A stretch of 64,000 bases of DNA from Chlorokybus atmophyticus (Eukaryota; Streptophyta; Chlorokybophyceae; Chlorokybales; Chlorokybaceae): positions 198,989 through 262,988 of the forward strand of contig RHPI01002823.1 of assembly GCA_009103225.1 (NCBI GenBank). The letters run 5' to 3'. The notes under the pieces were generated by a model, which worked only from the letters and a program-made list of their open reading frames with translations, was not told the origin of the DNA and searched no databases. Shown here one piece after another: positions 11,746 through 23,526 of the stretch. Both the position numbers and the translations under genes were made by a program. How positions within the stretch are numbered: position 1 is the first letter of the stretch; every line of letters starts with the position of its first letter.

Positions 11746-13266
11746 TTACGTGTTGAGCTGCACGTGGTTGGAGCTTGAGAGTACTTTGCTGTCGCTGTTG
11801 GCTTTGTGTAGGGTTGCATTTACAGTGGTGAGGACACGGAACGCGCGCTGAGTATCTGCCTGCAATCGCAACAATGTTTTCAAGTTAGGACTCCCAGCTT
11901 GGGAGATAATTGCACAGCGTATAGAGCTCAACTTCGGCGCACACACTATAACGCACAGGCCACATACGTAGTTGTGCGCTTGCGCAGCTGAAACATCTTT
12001 TTGTACAAAGTCTGGCGATGGCGCCGGAAGGCTTGCGACACTGCCAACACATGCAAGTGATTGAGAAACCAGTGCGGCCGAATGTGGCATGTGGCATATG
12101 TATGGCGTGCAAGTAGATGACACAAACCAGTACAAGTTTACACGTACGAGGGGCACCCGGGTTGGATGTGATGATGGAGCGCTGGTGTGACAGGAGCTTG
12201 TTTGCAGACCCGCTACACAACAACTCCTGCAGTTGACGGGTACAACACAAGGCGCATTCACCACGTTGGCACAGCGGCTGTACATGTGTCTGAACATGCA
12301 CACTGCTTGGTGTCTCTCTACAAGTGCATGACATCACTCAGTGACTTACCGGCAGCTGGTGTTCGGAGTCCAGCTGTGCAATGTAGTCTTGGATGCGGTC
12401 CAGACTTCTGAGCTGCCGGTAAGGCCACCGGGGGATGCCCAATCGCCTGGCAAACAGCTTCATGTACTGCAACATAATCAGCAAGTTTCAGCAATACAAC
12501 TCACCAAAGCACTGCTGACACACCAACAAGAATGTCTTACTGTTCGGCCGACACCCATGAAGTCAGCAGCGTCCTTTATCTGCATCTGGAAGGCCGCCTG
12601 GAGCATCTCTTTGGTGATGTGCGATGTCGGGTCGAGCCACGCCTTTCGCTGCTTCTTGCTGCTGTTGCTGCCTGGCTGGCTGTGCGGACTGCCGTCCTCG
12701 CTGCTGCTGCTGGCACTCTGCTTGTTGCTGTCGTCAAGGTTGGCGTGGTTTCTCATGTTGCCAACGGTGGCGCCCGCTGCCTTGTTTCTCATGTGGTTGA
12801 AGTCCGCCAGACAGCTGTCGCTGATGTCCCACAGCTTGTGCAGTACCACTGTGGCAGACTGGCACAACTTCTCATCTTTTTCCACCTGTACAACTAGCTG
12901 CTGCTGCTGCTGCTGTTGCTTCTGGTCTCTCCTCTCCTCTTGCTCTTCATCACCAATGCCCACCGAAGGCCTCCACGCAGCTGTGAGTGTCACAAGATGA
13001 AGGTTAATAAAATGTCCACACTGTGACAGTACCGGGTAGTGAACGTTCAGCTCCATGTTTCTTCTCGGATACACCAAGTGGTATGTCGACTGTGCGAGTG
13101 CCTGTGTTGAGTTGTTACCAATATCCGGAATGGTGAATGGGTCGGGACTGAAGTAGCCTTCAGCTGGGACGCTGAACAAGTCTTCAAGTGTTGCACAGAG
13201 TATTGGATAGTCCGAGCAGCGTTCGGGGTTAGAGGCAGTCTCCATGTTATCAAACGCTTGCAAGAA
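11746..13266 (-). CDS. RWP-RK domain transcription factor (5' end unresolved)
   Basis: RWP-RK proteins are DNA-binding regulators of nitrogen responses and gamete/egg identity in the green lineage. Three exons join in phase 0: 13266-12541, 12466-12350, 11859-11746 (TAA). The domain begins near the end of the first exon (HITKEMLQAAFQMQIKDAAD, then FMGVGRT) and continues in the second with YMKLFARRLGIPRWPYRQLR and SLDRIQDYIAQL. The diagnostic motif reads RWPYRQ, with Gln where RWPYRK is typical. N-terminal sequence is Ser/Gln-rich with a poly-Gln run from CAG/CTG repeats near 12900. The upstream start is uncertain: an internal ATG at about 13238 (METASNPER) could serve, or further 5' exons may lie beyond the GA tract. 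It looks like a small RKD-type protein rather than a NIN-like protein with a PB1 domain. Confidence 0.8.
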
Positions 13267-13365
13267 CTGCAGCACAAGGGAAGGTTGAGTCTTGTGTGCG
13301 CAGGCGTGTGTGGTTGTTTGCGTGTGTCACACACAGAGACTCTCTCTTTTGGAAGAGAGAGCGCG

Positions 13366-14127
<762 letters not shown>

Positions 14128-14456
14128 CAGGGAGTGGGGGTCATGCACACCAGGAGGTCATGTTGCAGGTGCAGCTTGATGCTGACCGCCAAACAGCATC
14201 CTGCAGCAGACAATAACGCTTCAAACAAATTGAACTGCACACCCACCCTGCGCCGTCATTCTTTCAGTTAAGCAAGTGCAGCACACCACCAGACGTATTG
14301 CTCTTGGACTTGCGCTAAGCCAACACTGTTCTATGACTGCGTTAGAGTTCAAGTGGCTCAACCGACGTGCAGCAGTGCAACGATCCATGAAGTGGGCAGC
14401 AAGCACAAAGAGCATCGATACTCTTATTGACGAAAGCCAATCAGCAGCCGCCTTAC

Positions 14457-14772
14457 CTATGTGTAGTCGTAGCACGACAAGCTCTGGACATGCCACAGGC
14501 AGCAGCTGGCAGTGGGTAAGGTAGTTTCCTCTCGCCCCGCACTCGTCCACTGCTACAAAGTTTTGCTTCTGCTCCTCTACCGCCGTCTAGCCTCTTCCCG
14601 CCGCCGCCGCCGCAGCAGTGTGTCTCCGCAAGCACTGCGCAGAGCAGCATAGCAACTTGTGGTAGGCTACTTTTTCCTACTTTCTCAGTGCTGCTTGCCT
14701 TTTTACCTCTCGGCTGTGCTCAGCAATGTCAATTCCCTCAATCCCCTTGTCAATGTCAGCCAAGATAACGTC
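14457..14772 (-). CDS. Two putative exons of an upstream or separate minus-strand gene
   Basis: Exon 14772-14707 is bounded by TAG/GACG and GAG/GTAAAA and encodes 22 residues (DVILADIDKGIEGIDIAEHS...). Exon 14549-14457 is bounded by GCAG/TGGACG and ATAG/GTAAGG and encodes a short segment including ECGARGNYLTHCQLL. Splice signals are good but the family is not recognised. These may be 5' exons of the RWP-RK gene with the GA tract in an intron, or part of another gene. Confidence 0.3.
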
Positions 14773-14799
14773 CTACACAACTTGTGACACAAGTGCCTA

Positions 14800-16125
14800 C
14801 CACAAGTTATAACCGGCCGCATGTGCAGGTGTCCGACGTCTTGAGGAGGCCGACCGAAGGTGTGCAGGCGGGAATGAAGGCAATCAACTAAGTAGACCGG
14901 CTATTCCGGTCAGGCGCCAATGCGACGACTTGCTTCTAGCGGGGGTCTTTTGGCCCTCTGCATGAAGAGGATTTGTGCTCGTGAACGAGATTCCTTTCTG
15001 CCTGGCAGCGGCAGTTAGACCTCTGACTCGGCGGTGTCCGGGACACCGTATTCCACTGCTTTCTCATGCGTGCGGCAGCTTTTGTTTCGCCGGTAAGCTG
15101 ATGCCTATGAGGGGCCTCAGCGAGCCCGTCCACGCCTCCGGGCTACCGGAGGATGCAATCAACCCCACCCATATGCTGTGACTCGCGGCGGGACGTGAGT
15201 AATGGTTTATATACTGCAATCAAGGTGTAGGTGTTTCGGTACTACAGGAGCTTTGGTTATGGTACCTGAGTGACGCGCCAATACACATTTTGCACGGAAC
15301 CTGTCTTTACCTGACAACCGCCCATGGCTACGTCGTAAGGACGCCTTTGCCAAACAGTCGGAAGTTCCGACTGTTCTGGTTCGGAACGCACAGGGGACAG
15401 GCGGAAGGCCCAGTATGCTGCCGGCGCGAGCTTCTTCGTCCGATGGTTTTGGGATCGAGTGGTCTGGATCTGCGGTCGAGGCGCGACTCGTATCAGATGA
15501 GAGTGACTTGCCGCACTCTTGTGTTCTGTCACAGCGCCCTTAAGACTCGTGTAGGGTAAATTGCCTAAAGTTGGGAATGTTTTGGGGTTTTAAGGGTATA
15601 GCGCACGGCTATTGGGATTTTGGCGGACATGTATATAAGTCAATTGAAGCTAAGAATATATGCTATGCAACGCATATTTTTTCATGATTTATGGAGCCTT
15701 GTAGCGTCAGTCATCGCGCGCCAAAGTAGGGTGTGTGGCATCAAAAAGTGAAAAGTCGATTTGCCCGAACTTGGTGACTCAAGAAAGGCTGTCAGCAGCC
15801 TTTCTCGAATCCTCAAGCACAGTCAGCGTGTGGGCAGCAGCCATTGTGAATCGGCTGATGTCTGGCGCTACAGGCTGGGCTGCGGGTGGCTGACAGCCTT
15901 GATAGGTGGTGATGGCCAGGCCTTTCCAGCTGCAGCCGTTTGGCGCCGCCAAACGACGCAGCTGGCGCCAGAATGCCTTGCACTGTTGCATGCAAGATTA
16001 GGCAGCAAGAAGGCGGCGACATAGCTCAGGGTGTAGGCAGCATGCATGAGGTGAGCAAGAGTGGGCGCTTGTATTGCATGCATGTCTATGTACAAGGTGT
16101 TGTTTGTTTGCTTGTTCCTAGCTAT
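14800..16125. other. Stretch without a recognisable gene
   Basis: Open frames here are short and match nothing I know. Visible structure includes a GACCGG/CCGGTC hairpin near 14897 and a perfect 9-bp hairpin GAAAGGCTG/CAGCCTTTC near 15784. It may be remnant transposon sequence linked to the pogo-like element that follows. Confidence 0.5.
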
Positions 16126-17640
16126 CTATGCTTGGCTGGCCGTGTGGTTCTGGCGCCTCTTCAATTTCCATCTCTTGCCCGCCTCCTTGGCGAGGTGGTT
16201 GGGCTGGGGGGCGAGCTGGTGTCCTCGGCAGTCCCACAGGGAGTTTAGAGAGTTGCTGTAGGTCAAGGGGTCAGCAGTGTACTTGTTCAGCAGCTCTCCA
16301 GCTTCCCTTGCTGTGCGCTCCCTCTGCTCTCTCTCTCTGTTGAATGCTTGTGCATGCTCAGCCTTCTCTCTCTCGGCTTCTGCCTGTGCCTCAGCCTTTG
16401 CCTGCCTGCGCTTCTCCTTCTCTCTCTCAGCCAGCATCTTGTTTAAGGCTCTTTCCTTATTCTTGGTTGCCAATTTCTCTGCCTTGTTGATTGCCTCCTG
16501 TGTTGCCTGCTTCTTTTTGTGTGCTGCTGCCTCCTTGCGTGCTTGCTTGGCTGCTGCCTGGTCTGCCTTCTCCTGGTCGATCCTCTCCAGTTTGTCTGCT
16601 ATCTCTTGAGATGTGAGTAGCTCAGCTGGCTTGAATCCCTTCCTTCTCTTCGTTGGCTCCTTTGTGCTTGTGCCAGCCTCCTCGTTGTTGTCTTCATGCT
16701 TGTCCTCAGCCTCCTCTTGTATAGCTGTTAGCAGTGCAGACAGGCCAGGAGGGGGAGGGGCCTCTTCTTTGTCGGTGAAGTACTTGTCGCACACATGCAG
16801 GTCCAGAGGCCACAACCCACAGGCGCGGAAGCCATTGATGATGTTGGGGGCAGAGAGACCAGCATAGTAAGGTGCCACTAGCATGCTTAGGAACTCCTTC
16901 CGGGAGAGGTCATACTAAGAGCGCTCATCGTTTCTCCTTTGGTATTCTTTCCTGTAACACCCCTTGAAGGGGGGAAAACAAGAAATGTCTAACACTTGCA
17001 GTCTGTGTGTAGTGTGAGGGGGGAGGACGAGGATGTGAAGGCCATGCTCTTGTGCGTAGCGTATCATGCTCACATTGTATCTCCTAACGTGCCCGTCCAC
17101 CATCAGCAGTGCAGGGTTGAAAGGGCGGCAACCTCCTGGCATCCACTCTGCTAGCTTCCTGATCCACATCTTAGAGATCTCTATTGTCATCCAGGCATTT
17201 TCCTGGCAGTAGAACATGGCTCCTGGCACGCTGAAGGCTTTGTTGTCAGCTGTCAACCACTGCCCCTTGACAATCACCAACGGTGGGGCAGCCATTCCAG
17301 CACCGGTAACAGCACACATCATGGTGATATGTTCTCTGCTTCCATTAGCTGTTTGAGCCCATTTGGCACCACTGTGCATCACAGGTGTGTATCAGTCTCT
17401 GCTTGTAACATGCATAGCTCAACATGCTAACATTGCTTACCATTTACAAATGATTCTCTCATTGTTGTTAGCAGTGTCTGGCTCGATGCCAACTTTGTCC
17501 GCACTTATGATCCTCTCTGGCCCAATCCCCAACTCGTCAACAGTTTCTGCTAGCAGGCGAAAGTATGGGTAGACTGCATCCCTCCTGAAGCTCACCCTCC
17601 TAGACTTGTCCAGGTTCTGCTTTCCTGCTGACTAGGTTCT
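16126..17640 (-). pseudogene. Decayed pogo/Tigger-like (DDE_1, CENP-B class) transposase
   Basis: Cut-and-paste Tc1/mariner-superfamily transposase. Read from the right: VYPYFRLLAETVDELGIGPE with RIISADKVGIEPD where NMDETG is usual, then REHITMMCAVTGAGMAAPPL, the second catalytic-Asp region LLMVDGHVRRYNV, and LPPHTTHRLQVLDISCFPPFK, a hallmark of this group. The same frame continues after an in-frame TAG at 16915-16917 into NIINGFRACGLWPLD and a long Lys/Glu/Ala-rich coiled tail ending at 16126. The first Asp region is altered, the N-terminal HTH domain is not visible, and a stop interrupts the frame, so the copy is probably inactive. The Lys-rich C-terminal tail is longer than in typical Tigger transposases. 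Confidence 0.8.
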
Positions 17641-17869
17641 GTCTTGCCTGAAAAAGTCTACACCACTTTTAGCCAGGTACTCCCCCTTTAAACATCTGCT
17701 TCCTTGGATCACTGGCTAGCCTTTTGCCAGCCTCTACACATATTTCTCACCAGGTAACTCCCCTCCCCCATTTGTTGCGTTGAATGACCCACTGTGCCAG
17801 GTCTGTTTCTTCCTCTTCTGTAAAGAGTGGAGGTGCACCAGTGCCTCTGCATTGCATATACTTGTGTGA

Positions 17870-20800
17870 GAACCCTTGCATTATGCTCGGTCTACACGCA
17901 CATTATTAGCAGCAGGGTGTGCAAGCAGATCAAGCTATATGTCGGCCAGCGTCCATTACAGTACGATGCGGGTCATGTTGAACCGGGGAGTTCGATTCAA
18001 GATGCGCACATGCCTGATGCTGAAGGATTCCTCCAGGAGACACACGCACAGCAGCAACAGGAGGAGGAGGAAGTGAACGAGGGCTTTCGATGTGTGCGTG
18101 TGCCTGAGAAACCTGTGGCACGCCAACATGGAAGTGGAGGCGTCCCTTCGCACGCGTCGGAATCCAGGTGGTATGGCTCGGAGCATGCTCTTGCAGTGGC
18201 ATTCGTGCAGTGCAACAACGACCAAGGCCTGTCGGCCTCCGACATGGGGCGGATCATCAAGTGCATCCGAAATGCACACTTCCTGACGGAAGAGCTCCAG
18301 TGGGAGACCGGTGTGCATGTGGCCAGCTACCTCCGGACCACGATTGCTTTCTCTCAGTCTGAGGTGTGTTCACGGTGTGCGGTGCATGTGCTTCAACCAT
18401 CGGAGCCATGTTACATATGCACATGCGAGTGTGCTGCCGTATCAAAACTACGTGACGGCTGACCTGCGCAAGCCTGGAGACCCTGAGGATCAGGACATCT
18501 GCGTCACATATATGCCGGCCAAGGTCTGTGACATGCAGTACCTAATGCAGTATCGATGCAGTATCTATTTTGAGGCCAGCATAGTAAGTAATGCTCTCGG
18601 TCGGAGCAGGTATGGCTCGCGCGGTTGTATGGCAATCCACATGCCGCCAATGGCTTCAATCTCCAGTACACTGCTGACGAGCACAGCTTTGGCCATCCTT
18701 CCACGGGCGATTGGTGGAAGGATGTGGAGGTGGATTTGAGGAGAGAGGTGGGGGAAGCGTCCTACTTGGCGCCTGCCATTCTGTACAGTGACAAGACCAC
18801 GCTGGACAGCGCGGGCAAGCGCTCTGGCTACCCTCTGATGGCATCGCTTGCCAACTACAGCTGGGACATGTATGCTAGCAACATGGGGGTTGTTATAATA
18901 GCGCTTCTGCCAGTGGTTCACGCAGTGGCCGAGCATCCCACCTGGGCGCAGGGCAAGGAATCGTTCTCCATTCGGAAACGTGAGATTTTTCATGACGCTT
19001 TGAATGTAGTGTTAGGGGATGTGAAGCGGGCGAGTTGGGAAGGTCTGCAGCTCATCGACCCGAATGGCATCGAGCGTCGTGTGTTTCCCGCGCTTGCCAA
19101 CTACATCAGCGATTTGCAGGTAGTGGGCATGAATGGTTGTAACCGGATGCAGCCCGCCAGCAAACAGTGCATGGAGGATGTTGTCAGTAGAACATCTGAG
19201 TTTGTCGTGTTGTAGGAGACTGCCACACTCGCACGCACTGTGTCGGGCAACCAAACACGACATCCTTGCGATGTTTGTCTCGTCACCAAATCAGATCTGT
19301 TGGAGATGGATGAGGACCGGGAATTGAGAACCGAGGCCTTCTACACACCAGCAATACGTCAGCTGCGGGCGGACCTGCATAGCGGTGTTAGGAATGCACG
19401 CCAGACAGCCAAGGCTTTCAAAGAGCAGCACTCCATGCATGTCGAGGAGGTAATGGTCAAATTACCGGCATTCGTGAGGATGAATGGCTTTCCGTGAAAC
19501 CAGGCAATGTGGTTTGGCAACAGAATGCACTGTGGGGTTGGCGACAGTCGCGGGTGCCGGGAGCTGACTGCTACTCTCGTCTTGCCCCTGACGCAATGCA
19601 TGTGCTGGGAGGCATCATTGACCACCTGCTTGCTGCTGTGTACGACGCCGCGAAGGAACGAATGCGTCCATCCACGAGACAGATTCTGCAGGCCAGGCAC
19701 GTCTTTGGTGTTGCTTTCGTGTTGAACACAAAAGCCAACAACACGTGCTCACGAGCAGATGTGCACAGGCTGAATGCATGCAAGGCGACTCTGCGGGTTT
19801 CGCACTTCAAGGCACCCACAAGCACAGTAGATTTCTTCCTGTCCAACCACTCCTTGCAGGTGGTGGAGAAAGTGGCGGTGCTGCAGCTGCTGCCGCTCCT
19901 CGCAGACGGTTTGCTGCTCGACAGTGAGGGCAACGATTTCTTCACCATTGCTGCCGCATCGCTTGCCCTATGGAACAAGAAGTTGCTCAAGGCGCATGAA
20001 CACACAAGAGAGACCCTGACCACAGCCGACAACGAGCTGGCTGCCTTCAAAGCTGCAGTGTTGCATCCGCTACTGTCGTCATATTCTGCACAGAAGTCAG
20101 GTTGGAAGATCGAGAAGATGCATCAGCTCACTCATTTTGGGCCGGCAATTGTGGACAGTGGACACCCAGATTGGTTCAGCGCCAACCGCATGGAGCAGAC
20201 GCACGCCCAAAATATCAGACGGTGGGCGCGTGGTGGCAACAACCGGGACTACCAGGCACGTATCCTGAAGGCATGGAGCTGTGCGGAATATGTGAGAGAG
20301 GATGGCATGGTCGTGGATCCCGAGATGCGCTCGGTCATGGCGCAGGCGCGGCAGCAGTGCTGTAATGTCATGGAGAAGACGGACAAGTTGCTACGGATGG
20401 ATGTGCTGACAAGGAGGGAGTCCAGCCCGTACTGGAGCGGATCTGCGCGTAGCCGCCAAGTCGCCTTGAAGACTCCATTTGCCGACAAGCTGCCTGCCAC
20501 CCTGGACAGCTGGTTGAGGAGGGAACAACTGGAGTTGGCCGACGGGTGGCGTGCTGTTCGCGTGGTGAACGGAGGCGCAGCGGTGTACATGACATCAGGA
20601 GTCAGCATGGCGCGCGCAACTGGGATGTTCCATGGGCGGCCTTGTTTCTCTACACTTGAGTTGGAAGGTGATGAGGACGGTGTGAACGTGACGTGGTGGG
20701 CTCATGCACTCCTTTTTCTGCGCGTGGTGGTGTGGGGTGGTAGCGGCGAGCGCGTGTGGAAGGAGGTCGTGTTTGTCCGCTGGTACACGAAGCTGGATGT

Positions 20801-20981
20801 GACGAGCGACACAAAGTGCATCGCTCTGGAATGGGAAAAGCGTCGAGGCGGTCCACATCTCGATGTCGTGACTCTGGAGCAAGTAAAAGGCATTGTCCAG
20901 CTGCTCCCCATGTTTGACAAGGACAGCGCCCGTGTACAAGAGGGCAAGTATTGGGTGAACGTTCACTGCACTTCCACGTGA
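17870..20981 (+). CDS. Plavaka-type transposase (KDZ superfamily), multi-exon
   Basis: Transposase of the Kyakuja-Dileera-Zisupton superfamily, Plavaka group. Likely exons: about 17930-18363 (acidic and Gln-rich; RWYGSEHALAVAFVQCNNDQG), about 18440-18525, about 18612-19119 (SYLAPAILYSDKTTLD, GYPLMASLANY, RRVFPALANYISDLQ), 19215-19449 (HPCDVCLVTKSDL), and about 19494-20981 (YSRLAPDAMHVLGGIIDHLL, MHQLTHFGPAIVDSGHPDWF, MEQTHAQNIRRWARGGNNRD), ending TGA. The ILYSDKTTL block, the CDVCLV cysteine pair, the APDAMH block and the H...H/N...E region are typical of the group. The final 165 residues after RRWARGG are less conserved. The large exons carry no obvious nonsense mutation. It is convergent with the methyltransferase gene 200 bp downstream. 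Confidence 0.75.
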
Positions 20982-21180
20982 CACATGTACTTGTCTCACT
21001 ACTCTCAGTTTGGAGCATATCAGTCAGTTAGGCATTGCTGATCGTATGGTAAAACTTTTGCATGTGGACATGTACAATACCGGGCAGCTGTCACTGCACA
21101 ACTGTCACCACAATCGAATGTGCCATGCAACATTCAAGAATCAGTCCGCCGCGTGGCATTAAGCATACAGTGCACCACAC

Positions 21181-22950
21181 TCAAGCCTCATAGTTCCATG
21201 ACACATGAGGGTAGTCACAGCGCATATCCATTGTTTCAAGCATGAGACGCCCTATGCAATCCGCCATTGCGGGAGGAACTGCATTCGCTATGGAAACGGC
21301 CGAGGTCATCCATGGCACTCTCAGCGCTGTTTGCCACGCAGCAATGCCGCCCCTGGTGCTTGGAAGGCCATAGACCGGGTACATCTGCTGTGGCGCGTTT
21401 GATGTCACGATTGTCTTCTTCGCGCTAGCGGACAGGTGCGGCGATAGCAGTCCAACTGCTTTGCCCGCGTGCGAGCAGCGTGCTGGTGGGGTAGCTACCA
21501 CTGGCTGTGTCTCAAACAAACGGTGTCGGAAAGTTGATAGGCCAAACATCGTGCCACAAAGGGACAGATTGGGTCTGAATGAGGAAGCTGCTCCTGGCAC
21601 ATTCTCAATCACAAACTTGACCTGGCTTGCAAGCAGCAGACGTCGGACGAGCGGTATCATATCCTGGTGTCTCCAGGATGTGCCATGTGCCGCCCGTTGA
21701 GGTGCCCGGATAGCACCTGAATAGGCATGGCATGGTGGACTGGCCCAGATGAGCTCGTACTCGCTCAGCTCTCATGCACTCAGGGTGCATACATCGCGGT
21801 GTATGAAGGGCAGCGGGTACTCAGAGGAGGGACTTATGTCCATCCCGGTCACGTTAAAGCCTGCGTGATATAGACCGACACTGGCACCGCCACCGCCGCA
21901 GAATAGGTCGAGTGCCCGTGGTCTGCGTGTGCGTCCCAGCTTGTTGTCAAATGGCGTGTATGTGGTCAAGGCTGGCCGTGGTGCTGGCCAGGGACTAACA
22001 ATGATGCCGTCCGGGCTTACTTTGCGACTGACGTTCTCCCCTCCGGCGCGCAGAACATGGCGTGCCCCGTCAACTGATGTGTACGCGAATACGTTGTGCC
22101 CTTTGAAGTTGATGGTTTGTGGTCGATCACCGTCATCGAATACTATACGGTGCTGCCCTGCAAAGACATTTTCCATTGCACCATGCATATATGATGCGTC
22201 CTCAATCTCGCACGCCACGAAGCGATGCTGACCTGACGCTTGCTTGAATGATTCCACAACGCCCGCATACCATTCCCCATCCAGCGGCCAATGCACCATG
22301 ACACTCACACCGATCAGCTGCTCGCATCCCAACTTAACTGCGTTCCGCAGCCGATGCAGTGCGCTGTCCAACGGTCGATGGTCTGCCTCCTCTACAGCGG
22401 CCAGGGGATGGAATTGCCCACGCCCACACCGTGCAAGACTGCTCTGAATGCGACCACAGCTTTAACATGCATGAAATAAGCATACGCCCAACATAACATG
22501 CAGTGATACGTCGCGGTCCACTCTTGTGGATTACCTCCACAGCATCCACCACCTGTCCACTAACCACATGTCCCGGTGTTGTCCATGTGAAGAAGCGCAT
22601 GGGTTCCCCTCGCCACTCGAAGCATGAGCGCGAGCACGATTCGCACACGCACTGCACGCAATGGAAAAACTCGGGTTCCTTGCACAGCACTTGGCCGAGG
22701 CGGCAGCCAAACACGTCGACATTGTGTGTGGTGTGATGCCAGCAAGCAGCACTAAAACCGTGGCACACTGTCTGCACTCGCTGGCATTCTGTCAAGTGTG
22801 CTCGCATTTGCTGCCTACGGCCATTGGCACATACGTACGCATTGCATTGTGGGTACTCCAAGCATGGTCTCCTAGGTGAGGGTGATTCAACTGCTGCCGC
22901 CGACATCATGCAAAATAGGAATCGGCACGGCTGCCCACAAACTGAGCGAG
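21181..22950 (-). pseudogene. DNA (cytosine-5) methyltransferase with Tudor-like N-terminal region; one in-frame TGA
   Basis: Transfers methyl groups to cytosine C5. Motifs on the minus strand: motif I PRALDLFCGGGGASVGLY, motif II-like region VTGMDISP, motif IV WASPPCHAYS with the Pro-Cys nucleophile, motif VI FVIENVPGA, and motif X SIANAVPPAMAD near the C-terminus, ending TGA at 21181. The frame is continuous from about 22371 to 21181 except for one TGA at 21772-21774, between motifs III and IV. Upstream (about 22250-22080) lies a WPLDGEWYAGVVESF and FDDGD segment like a Tudor-type chromatin-reader fold. Further upstream (22950-22510) is a Cys/His-rich region, CLEYPQCNAYVCANG and HCVQCVCESC, probably zinc-binding, joined by an intron I could not fix exactly. 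It may be cargo of the adjacent Plavaka element. Confidence 0.78.
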
Positions 22951-23526
22951 ACTTTAGGGTATGGGCATCAATTAAGGGTTGCCAGCTTACGAACCCTAAA
23001 TGGGTCAAACTTCAAGTGAAGCACAACTGTACCTTATACGCTATTGCAGTACCATGCATGATACTTCATCAACATGAATGGTACTCCATCTGTTAATGGT
23101 ACTACAGTACAAGGATACTCGCATACTACCACGATCGTAGAGTAATACTGTGCTGTCATGCCATGGAACCCAGAGCGCTGTCCAAGTTTGTCGCTGTCAA
23201 CCACGCTCCAAACCAGCGAGGTATGCAAGCCATGCACTGACTCATGCGCCGGGCAGACATCATACACATGTACAGCCAATGCTTCTAACAACAGCAGATC
23301 TCTGGTGCACCATGCACCATGCTGCAATTATACATGTACCTACATGGTTCACAGGAAGCCAACACAAAACTACAATACATGCACAATTGGCATCAAGGCG
23401 GGGGCCAAATCACCGCCGACACGTTGGCGTCTTGCATCAGGCGTGGCGACCAAAACGGGTGAGGTTGCTTGCAGAATGGACACGCTTGTAGATTCTTTGA
23501 TTTATTTGCCACAGTCTTCTGATGTG
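22951..23526. other. Intergenic stretch with GGTAC-containing inverted repeats
   Basis: No gene seen. Short palindromic pieces recur, such as GTACCATGCATGATAC near 23049 and GGTACT/AGTACC pairs around 23080-23110, which could be a transposon edge. No terminal repeat could be paired with a partner. Confidence 0.4.

Noticed and set aside
14936-15560. Several 60-90 aa ORFs on both strands
   Set aside because: No family similarity, no consistent splice sites, overlapping on both strands; likely chance or very old repeat.
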